The notes below the pieces were generated by a model, which was given only the letters and a program-made list of their open reading frames with translations, was not told where the DNA came from and searched no databases. The position numbers were made by a program, and so were the translations under genes. Shown here piece after piece: positions 53,237 to 64,000 of a DNA stretch of 64,000 nucleotides; the stretch's first letter is position 1; each line of letters starts with the position of its first letter. The stretch comes from Anaeramoeba flamelloides (lineage: Eukaryota; Metamonada; Anaeramoebidae), in NCBI GenBank assembly GCA_027625915.1, contig JANTQA010000032.1, forward strand, positions 3,782,001 to 3,846,000, read 5' to 3'.

Positions 53237-55837
53237 ATTTTGGAAGTCGAAAATTTTTAAGTGTAAAATTTTGGATTTGGAAGGTAAATTTTTTTTTTCC
53301 CATGTCAAAATTTTTCCAAAAATACCTAAATTTTACATTTTAACAAGATCTATTAACTCAACAGTCTTTTGAGTTCATAATTCGTGTTATGGGTATAAAA
53401 GTAATAGCCACTGGGAATAAAATTCGAATAATAATTAATTCTTTTTAAATTTGAATATTTGAAATTGATAACCATATTAGAATTATTTTTTTGCTTGAGT
53501 TATTGTAATGGTGATACTTTGAAACTTTTTTTTTATACCTAAAATTATTTTGAAGATTAACAGAAAAAAAATGTTCAGAAGAAATATCTACAAACATTTA
53601 GAAAATTAAGACTAAGTAATGTCTTTTAAAAATCAAATCATTATTAACAAAAAAATTTTGTGTTAATCACTTTTCAGAGAAAGTCTCAATAATAAAAAAT
53701 CTGCAATTCTCTTATTAAAAATTATAGTTCACGTTTTTTATGTTTTGGTTTTATTAAGTTTTTTTCATTATTAAACTAATACCGGAAGTCTTTGCTACAA
53801 TTATTGAACCTTTTTTAATTGCAATCAAAAAATATCAGATTTTTTGTGTTGCTGTGACTTCTCAATCTTTTCAAAATAAGTCTCACAGATAATTTTGTAA
53901 TTAACTTTTTAATTTAGATTACCCAATAATACAGTTTTATTCCCTAATTATTTTTCTATATATTAAAAACAAATCTTATTTTAAAGGAATTTGTATTAAT
54001 AAAACAATTTAAATCGATCCAATTTTGGAAAAATCTCTGTATTTTCTCTCCCAAAGTTGAGAATTTTGTTTACTTTTTAAAGAACCATTTACAAATTCTT
54101 TTTTAATACAAATACAACGATATTTAGAGAAAATTTTTACCTTGAAGCAAGCTTTTAGTACATTTTCTACAAAAAACGGAATTTAATATTTTCACATAAA
54201 TAAATACTATTGTAATGACCCTTCAGTAGGAAGTGTGTATTTAGAATGTCTCAAAAAATTAAAACAAAACAAAAGAATTTTTTGGGAAAAAAAAAATATT
54301 TTAATTGGAAGTTCAATTATCTTCAACATCTTAATGCTTATAAATGAAGGATGATGACTTGGAATCTTTTTTACTTCAAGTTCCTCATCTAAAAATGAAA
54401 AATAACATTTTTTAATAATTAAATAACATACGATTGTTTATAAATTAGAAAAAAACATAAAATTTGAATCATTATTGATATGATAAAAGAAATACCTCAA
54501 CAAATTTATTAAAATTTAAAAAAAAAAAAATTAAAAAACTTTCTGACATTTTCATTCAAACCTTTCATGTAAAATTTCTTAATTTTCTTTGGGGAAATTA
54601 AAATTGATTAAAATAATATTTGTAAATTATAAGTATATGAAAATCAAAAGAAACTACATACCCTTAATTTCTAAAGTTTAGTTGGATTTTCAAAAATTTC
54701 GTTTTTAAATTTACTTTATAAAAATCGCAAAAAATTCAATCAAAAAAAGCAAAAAGAAAAAAAAAATAAAAAGAAATTAAAACTTTCAACCCTATAAATT
54801 TACATATGAATTGTATAAAACATTTTTAGTGAGGTACATAGCACTGGGTGTTATAAAATTATTTTACCTGTGATCCAACAATTTAAATATAGACACTATA
54901 CATATTTATAACCCATTTACAAAAAGCCGGGCAAATTTATTTTAAAATATTTTTATTAAAATCAATAGTCTTAATACTATTTAAAAATGTAAACAAATTT
55001 AAAAAAATTATAAATTCTTGATAAAAATTCAATTTTTTTTATATTATGTTATTACAAAAATAAAATATATATAAATTTCTGATCTTCGTTTTTATCTGAT
55101 ATTTCTTAGGTATGAAAAGTGCTATTTATTATTATCTTTTTGACACTAAGAATAGTTTGAATGACTTCAACAACCCCAATTAAATTTCCAATAAAATTAG
55201 AAAAATTTAACTAGGTTTTATTATTTTAAAGATCATTTACACCCTTGTCAGTTTTTCAGTTTTTTTATTGAAATTGGTAGAACATTACCCCCGCCTAAAA
55301 AATTACAGATTTTTTTTTCATTTATGGAAATATTTTAATCAGCGTATTTTGAAATAAATATCATGGTTATTAATACAATTAGTATTATAATCTTACTTTA
55401 TTTGGTATTTTCAATTCACGAATAGTTACACTAAAAAAGATAATTTTTTATAAAATGTAAAAAAAAAATTACCCACTTTTTTCGAAATACCTTATAAATA
55501 TATATATATCTACACAATTCTAAATATCATTTTAACATTCAGTAAAAGTTTTATCATAAAATATTTAAATTTAGAAAGAATGTTTTTTTTTGAAAAATAG
55601 TATTTTTATTTATTTATTGTGAGAAAGGAGTAATCAAAGAAAATTTACTAAATAAAAAAAAAAGGAGAAGAAGAAAAATAAGTAAAACATTAAAGTAAAC
55701 AAAATATTATATCATTTACATGACCAAATTAAAAATTATCCACGTCCTGAAACAGGAGGAGTAAAAAACCAATAGAAAGATTATTAATAATAAGATTCCA
55801 CGAACTGTGATTAATAAATTGGTATTCCACAACTCTG
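53237..55837. other. AT-rich intergenic stretch, no gene seen
   Basis: Nothing recognised on either strand beyond low-complexity sequence. Confidence 0.5.
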
Positions 55838-55879
55838 GTGAGTGGAGCACTATGTATCCGAATTTGTATATTTTTTTAC

Positions 55880-56372
55880 TATTTTAGGAATTTTTTATTT
55901 TCAATTTTTTTATTTTCATTTTTTCTTTATTACCTTAAGTTTTCTAACCATAAGAGCTTTGATGAAAAATTCTCGACAAGAACAATAAATTTCGAAATTT
56001 TGATTAACCAGATTAAGGAGCTTTTGAGTATTTTTTCTAAGGATAATATTTTTATATAAGTTTTTTTCTAAAATTTTTGCTATTTTTTTTTTCGATTTGA
56101 TTCTGATAAATTTATATCTTTCACAATACCAAATAAAGTGATTTATATTTTCATAATATTGAGTACAATAATCCTATTTTTTGCATTTTTCTTCTTTTTT
56201 TAAATGTGTTATATTCTGATTTCTTTTTTAAGACAAAAATAGTATTTTTAACAATTTTTTTATTTATTTTCGTTCGACATTTATTACCAATTTGAAATTT
56301 GAAACAATATAGAATACAATCTTTATAAAATTTTTTCAAAAAAAAAAATAAAATAATCACAAATTTTTTCAC
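55880..56372 (-). mobile_element. LINE 3' fragment with reverse-transcriptase zinc-binding tail
   Basis: The minus strand reads, in one frame across about 56170-55930, YENINHFIWYCERYKFIRIK then NTQKLLNLVNQNFEIYCSCR and EFFIKALMVRKLK. ENINHFIWYC matches ENIDHFLWVC of the copy at 29278-29786; the first CxxC pair is decayed and a stop precedes it. The frame at 56372-56151 is the preceding part (FKIGNK-like basic sequence). It is 5'-truncated, and the CCTAG tandem repeat lies about 230 bp beyond its 5' side. Confidence 0.55.
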
Positions 56373-56597
56373 TTTTGGATAACTTCACAAAGTTTTAAAT
56401 TCACTGATTTATAATAGATCCTTGATAAATTACAACAGTTCAAGATAATTAATAATTTAAGTTCCAAAGTATTTAACCCTATTAATATTTTTTTTTCAAG
56501 TTTAAGAACAAAATTTTTATCAATTGTTGAGTAACAATATAGTTGTTCTTATATAATTTTTCATACTAATTTTAAATTTAATAAATATTATTCAAAG
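56373..56597. other. AT-rich spacer between LINE fragment and tandem repeat
   Basis: May be further LINE sequence on the minus strand, but no motif is visible. Confidence 0.4.
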
Positions 56598-56722
56598 GGA
56601 GAAACAAATAAAATAGAAAACCTCAAAAAAACCTAGAACACTTCAAAAACAAAAAAAAAAAAGTAAAAAAAACCTTTAACCCTTAAAAAATCAAACAGAA
56701 AATACAAATGAAACCTAGGTAC
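56598..56722. repeat. Tandem repeat AATAAAATAGAAAACCTC + AAAAAAACCTAG, decayed
   Basis: First unit AATAAAATAGAAAACCTC, A7, CCTAGAACACTTC is close to the units at 29743-29932; two further units are degenerate (AACCTTTAACCCTT, GAAACCTAGG). Confidence 0.65.
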
Positions 56723-56883
56723 TTGAAGAAACTCTATGGCACCCCCTTAATTTCTTTTATTTTCCCAGAATTTAAAAGAATGTGAAAAAAAGCAATTTAC
56801 TTGAGTTTTTTGATTTCCTGAAATCGTATTACATATAATATTTATCATTAGTATTTGTTTTTATCTATATTAAAGTTTAATTA

Positions 56884-57079
56884 CCGCCAGTTCCATTTTT
56901 AAGGCACAAACCACAACAAAATTTAAGGCATAATTAGAATCTCAAATTAAGGTACCATATTTGTATTCTAGTAAAATATTTTGTAAAAAAAAAAATTACA
57001 AATTAATGTACCTTAATTTGAGATTTTTTTGTACCTTAAATTTTGTTGAAAGTTTGTGTATTAAAAGTGGAACTGACTC
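56884..57079. mobile_element. P1 palindromic MITE copy, diverged
   Basis: CAGTTCCATTTTTAAGGCAC at the left mirrors GTGTATTAAAAGTGGAACTG at the right; inner ATCTCAAATTAAGGTACC mirrors GTACCTTAATTTGAGAT. TA lies before the left end (56882-56883) but no TA follows the right end. Older than the copy at 9360. Confidence 0.75.
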
Positions 57080-58265
57080 GAGAAAAAGAAATCTTTTTTA
57101 AAAAACTATCAGTTAATATCATCAAAGTAAATACCTATAAGTTGAATTAAAATAAATTTCATTTTCTGGGTGATTTAAAATTATTTTTACCAAGACAAAA
57201 TCCCTTTTTTCAATTCTAGAGAATTTTTTAACAAATTCGTACAAATGGTGCTATAAATATTAGAAAATAAAGCTTTATAAACTCTTTAATGTATATTCTT
57301 CACTAAATAAACTTTTTTAAAAAGAATGCAAGGTTAATTAAAGTTTTGATTTTATATACTTCAAATTTTCAATTATATTCTATCATTAGTGTTTAACCAG
57401 ATAATAATGCACTTAGGTTGGAATTTCATTTATTCATTAATTATTTGTTCTTAATTAATGAATGAAATTCAATAATATTCACCAAAATTCAATACTGGAC
57501 AAATCAAAAGTTACAAATTTGTGGCCTGGTACACATTTACAAAAGAACAAAAAATAAAATAGAAATTTTCAGAATGAAATCTCTTTTTATCCAAAAAAAA
57601 TAATTTAAATTCAGAACCAAAAATCATAAAAACTTTAAAAAACATTTCATTAATTCACTTTTTTATTTTATATTTTGAGATTTCCTTTGTAACTTCCTCC
57701 CTTAAATACGAAAAAATTTGAGGTAATTTTCTTTTTTGGATTACTATTAAGATTATTTTCCTCAAGTATTCCTGGTTCGAGCTGCAGACAACATAAAATA
57801 TAACCGAAAAAAAGACCAAACAAATAGATATCATAAATCAGAACTAATTCTCAGAATACATTTTTACAATTAAAAAAAGTACAATAAAATATGGTAACAA
57901 ATTTTTCTAACTCTTATTAGAATACCTTCTTAACAAAATATTATCCGTTTATTATTGAAAGACTGGAAAATATAAATACAATCCCAAAAAGAATCTCACT
58001 AAACAGAACTGATTTGAAATATTATATTTTCAAATAAAAGATCTTTAATATTTCACAAAACAAAACAGAAGGAAAAAAAAAATACCTCAACTTGTTGAGA
58101 ATTTTATTTTTTGTTTTTTTTTTGTTTATTTTGCTTTGTTTCAAAAGCAAATTTCGGTTGTGAAGGGAAAAAAAATATTAACACTCTCTTTTATCTTGTG
58201 TTCATTCCAATATTCTGAGCATTTTTCGAAGACAAGAACTGAATCCTTAAATATTGCCAAAATAA
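57080..58265. other. Intergenic stretch before the casein kinase gene
   Basis: 57415-57480 holds an inverted repeat (GGAATTTCATTTATTCATTA / TTAATGAATGAAATTC). The rest is AT-rich; the final 120 bp is the kinase leader. No gene. Confidence 0.5.
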
Positions 58266-61200
58266 ATGGGGAATCGAAACCCAAATAAAAACCTAGTTAA
58301 TTCTTCCAACAAAGAAGAAACAAAAGACAAAGACTACCAAAAACACTTTTTGGTGGACGGAAAGTTCCTTATTAAAAAGAAAATAGGATCAGGATCTTTT
58401 GGACAGATCCATCGTTGTGTTAGAATCTCAGACAAGAAAATTTTTGCTGTAAAATTTGTAAGTTTTTACCTTTTTTATTTGTTTTCATTGTTTCTTTTTT
58501 TTTCATCACAAACTCTGATCGATTAAAATTAAATCGAATCCTTTTTTTTGACTTGGTTTAACAAAAAAAAAATCACAAAACTCACGATCTACATTTTTTC
58601 AATTTAATTTCCCTTCAAAGTTATTCACCAATTATTTGTGAAAAAAATGCATCATATAAAAAAATTGTCAATCCTTGTGTGTCCATTAGAATTTTTTGTG
58701 ATTGAGGAAACATTGTTTTTTTGGTGTTAACTCACCAAATACTCTCATAGCTTTCGAAAATTGATCTTTCTTTAATTTTTTTTTTCCTGATAAAATCCAA
58801 GTATTTTGGAATTATTAATTTCAACTGAACGAATAAACCACAACAATTCGATGGAAGATCTTCTCTGTTAAACAACCCTTTCTTCCTTGCAAGAAACCAT
58901 TCAAAAATTTTTTTCGTTTTGTTGTAAATCAACACTTCTAAAGATCTAAACACTTTGAGAAGATTTTCGCTTTTACAACGCTTTTTACCCTTTTAAAGTG
59001 TTCTAAAGCTTTGGGTATTGAAAATGTTTGGAAATTGTCTAAAAGCTTTGAAAAGGATCAAATCTTTGGAAAAGCCATTAGACTTTTTGTAGTGAATTTT
59101 ATTTCCTTTTCGGAATAAGGAAATTTGGAAAACAATTTACAGTTCCAAAAGCACATTACAAAAAGTGAAAACTAAAAGTTTGAATAATTCGCTACAGCCG
59201 TTTTAAAAATGTGAGTACTTTTATTGAAAACTGTTTTGAAGTTTCCTACTTTAAATAAAGTGAAGACTTTTTCTTTTATGGAGTATCACAATCAAGAATT
59301 TTTGAAAGATTAGAGACAGCTTTTTTAAAAAAAAGTGAGTGTCTTGAGAATTAAAATTTTTTTAAAAGTTTTCTATTTTACTAAAATTAAGGAAATCAAA
59401 CTTTAAATGTGTGTTAGAGGCTGGGGTCTGAAGGAAAGAACTTTTTTTTTAAAAAAAAGTTTTCACACTTTATTACTGGTGTTTGAATTATAAATGGGAA
59501 ATATTTTCATTTCATTTTCATTTCCTGTCTCAGATAGTTTTCAAATAGAGGACACAAATTACAACCTACTTCTTTGAGAACCTGTATTTATAAAAAAAAG
59601 AATACTGATAAATTCGGATATATGTTATAAAATTTTTCGTTCAATTTCCTATTTTATAATCTTAGAACTCAACTTTTAAAAACAACACAACTCAAGAGAA
59701 AGAATCTTTTGAAGGATCAACAAATTTTATAAAGTATCTTCACATTTAAACCAATAGAATACTGTATTCAAAGCTAGAGTAAAAAAATTTGAAAAAGGAA
59801 AATGAAGTAAAAAATTTTCAGATATTTATTTGAATTTATCAGTAATGGAAAAGGGAAGTGAAAATTATTTCCCATTTATTATTCAAATACCAGTAAAACA
59901 GAAAACTTTTAAAAAAATTTTAATTCTCAAGACACTCACTTTTTTTTAAAAAAGCTGTCTCTAATCTTTCAAAAATTCTTGATTGTGATACTCCATAAAA
60001 AAAAAAGTACTCACTTTTACAAAGATACTATTTAAAACTTCTGAGCTTTTAATTTTTGAAAATGAAACCAGAACCCAAATTGATATTTCACAAATAATAA
60101 AATTTGTTGAAAGTCGAATTAATTTTTAAGGAAGTAAGTACATTTTACCATTTTGAAAAATTATAATTGTATAAACCTCACTGGAAAATATTTTTTGAGT
60201 TCCACCAAATATTGAAACTTTGAAACCAAAACCCCATTCGCTAGTCTATTCGTGAAAAGAATCAAAGTAATTCAGAGTTGAATCTTAAATTTATCAATTG
60301 TTTGAACATTTTTTTTGATTCAATTTTTTAGTTTTATTAAATTTAGTTTTGGATCTAGAGATGTGTTTATACGAACGATTGAAATTAATCAAACAGTAAA
60401 CCAAAAAAATATACCCCAAAAGATGTGTATTTGAAACAAATATTTTCTTTCAGAAGACCAAACACGAAAGATCACCATTCCAAATAAATTTGTTGAAATC
60501 AAGAATGAAAAAAAAAAAAACGATAAAAGCCTATTTTCGTTGATTTGTTTTCTTTATCTTCTTAGTTTGTATGAATCCAAACTATTTTTTACCTTGAATT
60601 TCTCGTACTATTACTATTTATTTTTATTTTACAAAACATTTTGTGACAAATTTGCTTTCAAATTTCAATTTTCAAATTTCAATTTTCAAATATTTTTATC
60701 AAATCAAGCCAAAACAAAGAATACTATTTCAAAAATTAAAATAAAGGGGTTAAATTCTTGGAATCAAAAAACAGTTACAAAAGATTCAAATAAAAATAAT
60801 TGAAAAATTCAAGAAAAAATTTCAAGCAAATTCAGAATTATTTTGAGTTCTCATTTTAATAGAAAATAAATAATTATAAAATCAAACATATTTATCCAAT
60901 AAATCTTTATTTCTGAAGAGAAATTTTAATAAATATCTTATTCTCTGAACCCAATCAAGAATTAGATGGCATACATGAAAATAGGATTGTTAAATCGTTT
61001 TGTAAATTCTTGAAAAATAAACAGTAATTTGTTTACTAAAAAATTTTACAAACAAAATTATTTCCATAAAGAATTAAAAATAAAACCAAATAAAGAATAG
61101 GTAATTGTGTAAAATGTTATAGATAAGATCAAGAAATAAATGATTTTTTGTTATTTTCTTTGATCAATTTTTTCATTTTTTTGGATTTTCATTTTTTTAT

Positions 61201-64000
61201 TGGTATGAAAATATCTTATACTAGGATATATTCCACTCTAGTATTTATTAAAATATCAATATATTTGGCAAAAGAAATGATCTGAGGAATTCAGTTTCAC
61301 ATAAATGGCGGCACTCAAAAAATGAAAAATGTACTTACCCCTTAATAACTTTGACAAAATTCATTCACAAAATTGATTATAATTATGATCAAAACTTTTG
61401 TGTAGACCCTTTTTTCAAATTCAATTTCAACACCAATTTTAGTTATGGGAGAAAATTTTAAAAATTTACCATCAAACAGTTGTGCCCACACCTGTATTAT
61501 ATATGTAAACCCCATTCCAAAAATTTGGACACATCCAAAATCAAAATAAGCAAAAAAAAATCCCAATTTATTGTATTTTTTCAAACCTAATATAAAACCA
61601 CATTTAAGTTACCGAGTATTAATGTTTTTATAAGTAATCATTTTAATCAAAATAAAAGAAAAAAATATAAAACTCAAAAATAAAAATAAGTGTGTACAAA
61701 ATAATGAAACGAGCTGAACAAAAAATGTATTGGTAAATTTGTTGAAATTTCACCAACAATTGTTGATCTATCAAATGTTAAGATACCATCTACCAATTGA
61801 ATGTGATTTTTCCAATTTAACAAACTCAACACTAACCTTCTATCAAACATCGAAAAAATTTCCAGATCTAACGAAACAGATTACGTAACTACAAAAAAGG
61901 ATAAGAAAACAAAACAAAAAATACAAAAAATGAAATAGGATGTAAAATCAAAATATTATCCAAATTGAATTTAAAGTGCAGTAATGATGTTCTTTCCACT
62001 GTTTAAACTGTGTCCAAATTTTTGGAATATAGTTTATATATAAGATATATAAAAAAAAACTAATGTGTATTTTTTCTTTTTCATTTCATATAATAGCCTC
62101 TTTCAGAAGATTTCTATTAGCAAATCTAAAATAGGTCTGATTCGAAAAATTTTAAAACATTTTTTTTTTTGTTTTTTTTTTAAAAATAATCAATATTTTT
62201 TTCTTTTACTATTTCAATAAAAAAAAATCCAAAATACTAGGTCGTGGATATCAAAATAATTAAAACCCGCTTATATATAAAAAATCAAATACTAAAGTTA
62301 AAATAAAAAAAAAAATAATCTCACTAACAAAATAAAAATTGATTTAAAATTTTTGAAACTAAACACCATTTAAATAATTGTGACTTACCTGAAATAATAA
62401 ATTGAAAAAAAATATATATCCTTTAATATTCAAGAACAACTAATAATTAAATCTGATTAATAATTAACTTTTAAATTATTCAAAATATAAACACCTGATA
62501 TTTTAAAAATTAAAAAAAATAAAACCAAAAAACTAAATAAAAGTGAGTCAAAGTTTTTGAAAAAACCATTATGGATTTTTTATTACTGAACTTTCAAAGA
62601 AAAAAAAGTTAACAAGAAGATTTTTTACAAATAATTAAATTCATTTTAAAAGACATTACATAGTTGAAATTTTCTAAATGATTATTTGTCTTTTCGAAGA
62701 TTTTTTTTTTTTTACTATAGGGTATAAAAAACAAAAAAGTATCAAAAAAAAAAAAACAAAAAGAGAAAGAACACAAACAACTTAAAAAGAAATTTAGAAA
62801 AAGTAAAAAGGTAAAAAATAAAAAACATCAAAATTTTTGAAATTCTATCCTTTTCTTTTGAATAACGCCAGTAATCCGAAATAATATTAATTTTTGTATT
62901 AGTTGTTGTTATTCTTCCAAATTTCTTGAGATTATTCTATTTAAACACTTTAAATAAATAGAAATTACATTAAAAATCATTTTTAAAAATCTTTGAAAGT
63001 AATCTGGATATAACTTTCTATCATTAAAGAATTCGCTGAACAGCGATAAATGTTCAGGTTTTTGAGAAAAAACTGATCTCGTGCAAAAAGTGTTATTTTT
63101 ATAGTTTTGTTTAAACAAAATCCAATATATTGATTCCATTCATGGAGTTAATCATTTCGGTTCAAAAGTTTTCATAAAAAAAAATGAAAATAATTAAATT
63201 AAAATCTCACGATTTTTGAAAACTCTATAAATCAATACTATTAAGAATTTTCTTACTCTAGGCGAAATTAACCATAAAAAAGGAGTTTACTTTTTTTGTG
63301 CTTTTTTTCTTTTTTTTATACAATGTGTAAAACTCTGTCCATTTTATTTACAAAACCAATTTAGAATACATTATTTAACCACTGAAAACAAACTTCTTTT
63401 ATGAATCAAAGTAAATACATAATTATGTCTTCACAAAAAAAAAAATAAACAAAAAAAATAAAACAAAACTAAAAAAATAAAACAAAAAAAAATAAAACAA
63501 AAAAAATAAAAGGAAACTGAACGAAGTATTGGACAATTAGAATATGAAAGCAAAGTATATAAAATTTTAAAAGGCAATATTGGTATTTCCAATGTTCAAC
63601 ATTTTGGTCAAGATAAATTCGAAAATTATTTAATTATGGATTATTTGGGATCAAATTTAGAATCATTATTTAAATATTGTGGAAAGAAATTCAGTTTAAA
63701 AACAGTCTTAATTATTGCTGATCAAATTTTATGTCGATTACAATTAGTACATACAAAATCAATTGTCTATCGTGACATTAAGCCAGAAAATTTTGTTATT
63801 GGAAGAGGAAAAACTAAAGATCAAATATATATTATTGATTTTGGATTATCAAAGTTATATAGAAACTTCTGGACGCACAAACCACATAAATATCGAAACA
63901 AAAGAGACCTAGTTGGAACTGTTAGATATTCATCAATAAACACTCATTTGGGAATTGAACAGTCAAGAAGAGACGACCTAGAAAGTTTGGGTTACATGTT
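58266..64000 (+). CDS. Casein kinase 1, Yck/gamma-like, 5' part (226 aa visible)
   Basis: Exon 1 58266-58457 (64 codons), intron 58458-63512 (5055 bp, GTAAGT...AAAAG, phase 0), exon 2 63513 to the window edge. CK1 enzymes are monomeric Ser/Thr kinases in signalling and membrane traffic. Seen: glycine loop GSGSFG (41-46), Lys63 in AVKF, YRDIKPEN (150-157, catalytic Asp152), IIDFG (171-175), and the CK1 signature GTVRYSSINTHLGIEQSRRD (in place of APE), then DLESLGYM. YRDIKPEN and IGRGK rather than HRDIKPDN and MG point to the plasma-membrane Yck/gamma branch. The N-terminal MGN start could allow myristoylation, weakly supported. The family runs on for at least another 80 catalytic residues plus a tail, which lie outside the window. 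Confidence 0.93.
58540..59174. other. First part of the casein kinase intron
   Basis: Somewhat less AT-rich, with repeated AAAGTGTTCTAAAGCTTTG / AAAAGCTTTGAAAAGG-like pieces at 59000-59060. The minus frame 58732-58953 has no recognised domain. No gene called. Confidence 0.4.
59175..60045. mobile_element. About 870-bp foldback element (family F3) in the kinase intron
   Basis: Arms pair strongly at 59279-59390 and 59895-59998: TATGGAGTATCACAATCAAG with CTTGATTGTGATACTCCATA, GATTAGAGACAGCTTTTTTA with its mirror, GTGAGTGTCTTGAGAATTAA with its mirror. Pairing continues inward (GGTGTTTGAATTATAAATGG with CCATTTATTATTCAAATACC) and outward to GTGAGTACTTTT. The inner part is shared with 46025-46200. 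No protein. Confidence 0.7.
60046..61505. other. Middle of the casein kinase intron
   Basis: AT-rich. 60655-60690 repeats AATTTCAATTTTC three times. 61222-61335 carries the TAGGATATA dispersed repeat seen at 1206 and 6251. Frames at 60540-60803 and 61342-61584 are not gene-like. Confidence 0.45.
61506..62036 (-). mobile_element. M1 mariner-like element copy in the kinase intron
   Basis: 531 bp, TAAACCCCATTCCAAAAATT at the left, CCAAATTTTTGGAATATAGT with TTTA at the right, TA at both edges. Same interior as the copies at 2828 and 37731; reverse orientation relative to the latter. A MITE inserted in an intron and tolerated there. Confidence 0.85.
62037..62908. other. Intron sequence, AT-rich
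   Basis: No feature recognised. Confidence 0.45.
62909..63139 (-). mobile_element. Possible LINE C-terminal scrap in the kinase intron
   Basis: The minus frame reads SQKPEHLSLFSEFFNDRKLY, PDYFQRFLKMIFNVISIYLK, CLNRIISRNLEE. It is protein-like, and its helical, Lys/Phe-rich end is reminiscent of the end of the LINE ORFs at 29.4 and 55.9 kb, but no diagnostic motif is present. Could also be an unrelated gene scrap. Confidence 0.25.
63140..63512. other. 3' end of the casein kinase intron
   Basis: 63440-63510 is a purine-only-like tract of repeated AACAAAAAAAATAAA. It ends AATAAAAG directly before exon 2, so the acceptor has an A-rich rather than pyrimidine-rich approach. Confidence 0.5.

Noticed and set aside
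57765-57790. Box-B-like GGTTCGAGCTGC as part of a tRNA
   Set aside because: No box A or cloverleaf within a suitable distance on either side.
1-64000. CRISPR array, bacterial operon or horizontally acquired cassette
   Set aside because: Tandem repeats have no regularly spaced unique spacers, genes have spliceosomal introns, and none looks bacterial.
1-64000. Alternative genetic code
   Set aside because: EDC4, SmG and Rab24 end at TAG and other genes at TAA in the expected places, with no in-frame TAA or TAG in conserved regions.

Overview
The window is a very AT-rich piece of a protist nuclear genome. Genes are sparse and interrupted by spliceosomal GT-AG introns, and the rest is mostly repeats. 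The proteins are rich in Asn, Lys, Ser and Gln runs. TAA and TAG both end clear genes, so the code looks standard. The gene set (Rab24-like GTPase, ELMO-type PH protein, EDC4/Ge-1, Yck/gamma-type casein kinase 1, SmG, HMG box) fits a free-living amoeboid or related protist. Placing it nearer Amoebozoa or an Anaeramoeba-like lineage is inference only. No organellar, bacterial or CRISPR sequence was seen.

Layout. 1-11.2 kb: no convincing gene; tandem repeats, a roughly 533-bp TA-flanked mariner-like element family, a 197-bp fully palindromic MITE, and a tRNA-like sequence abutting one MITE copy. 11.2-12.5 kb (-): unrecognised Gln-rich protein. 15.9-20.0 kb (+): EDC4/Ge-1 decapping scaffold in one exon. 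23.9-31.4 kb (+): Rab24-like GTPase in five exons, two of its introns being about 3.3 kb and holding a large foldback element, a LINE 3' fragment and coding-like scraps. 34.2-36.0 kb (-): unrecognised Ser/Asn-rich protein with a CxxC...CxxC head. 39.5-40.3 kb (+): ELMO-type PH protein, two exons. 43.9-44.7 kb (-): HMG-box protein, two exons. 47.9-50.6 kb: several coding-like but unassigned stretches. 51.4-51.7 kb (-): SmG. 58.3 kb to window end (+): casein kinase 1, first exon, a 5.06-kb intron full of repeats, and a second exon cut by the window edge.

The genes do not form a pathway cluster. They are ordinary housekeeping or signalling genes: mRNA decapping, splicing, vesicle traffic, Rac/ELMO-type signalling, chromatin, kinase. 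The notable content is the repeat ecology: many long foldback elements, LINE fragments that lie beside one particular tandem repeat, and coding introns swollen by these elements. A second theme is splicing: coding introns have A-rich 3' ends, while several start codons have a classic T-rich CAG acceptor-like site directly upstream.
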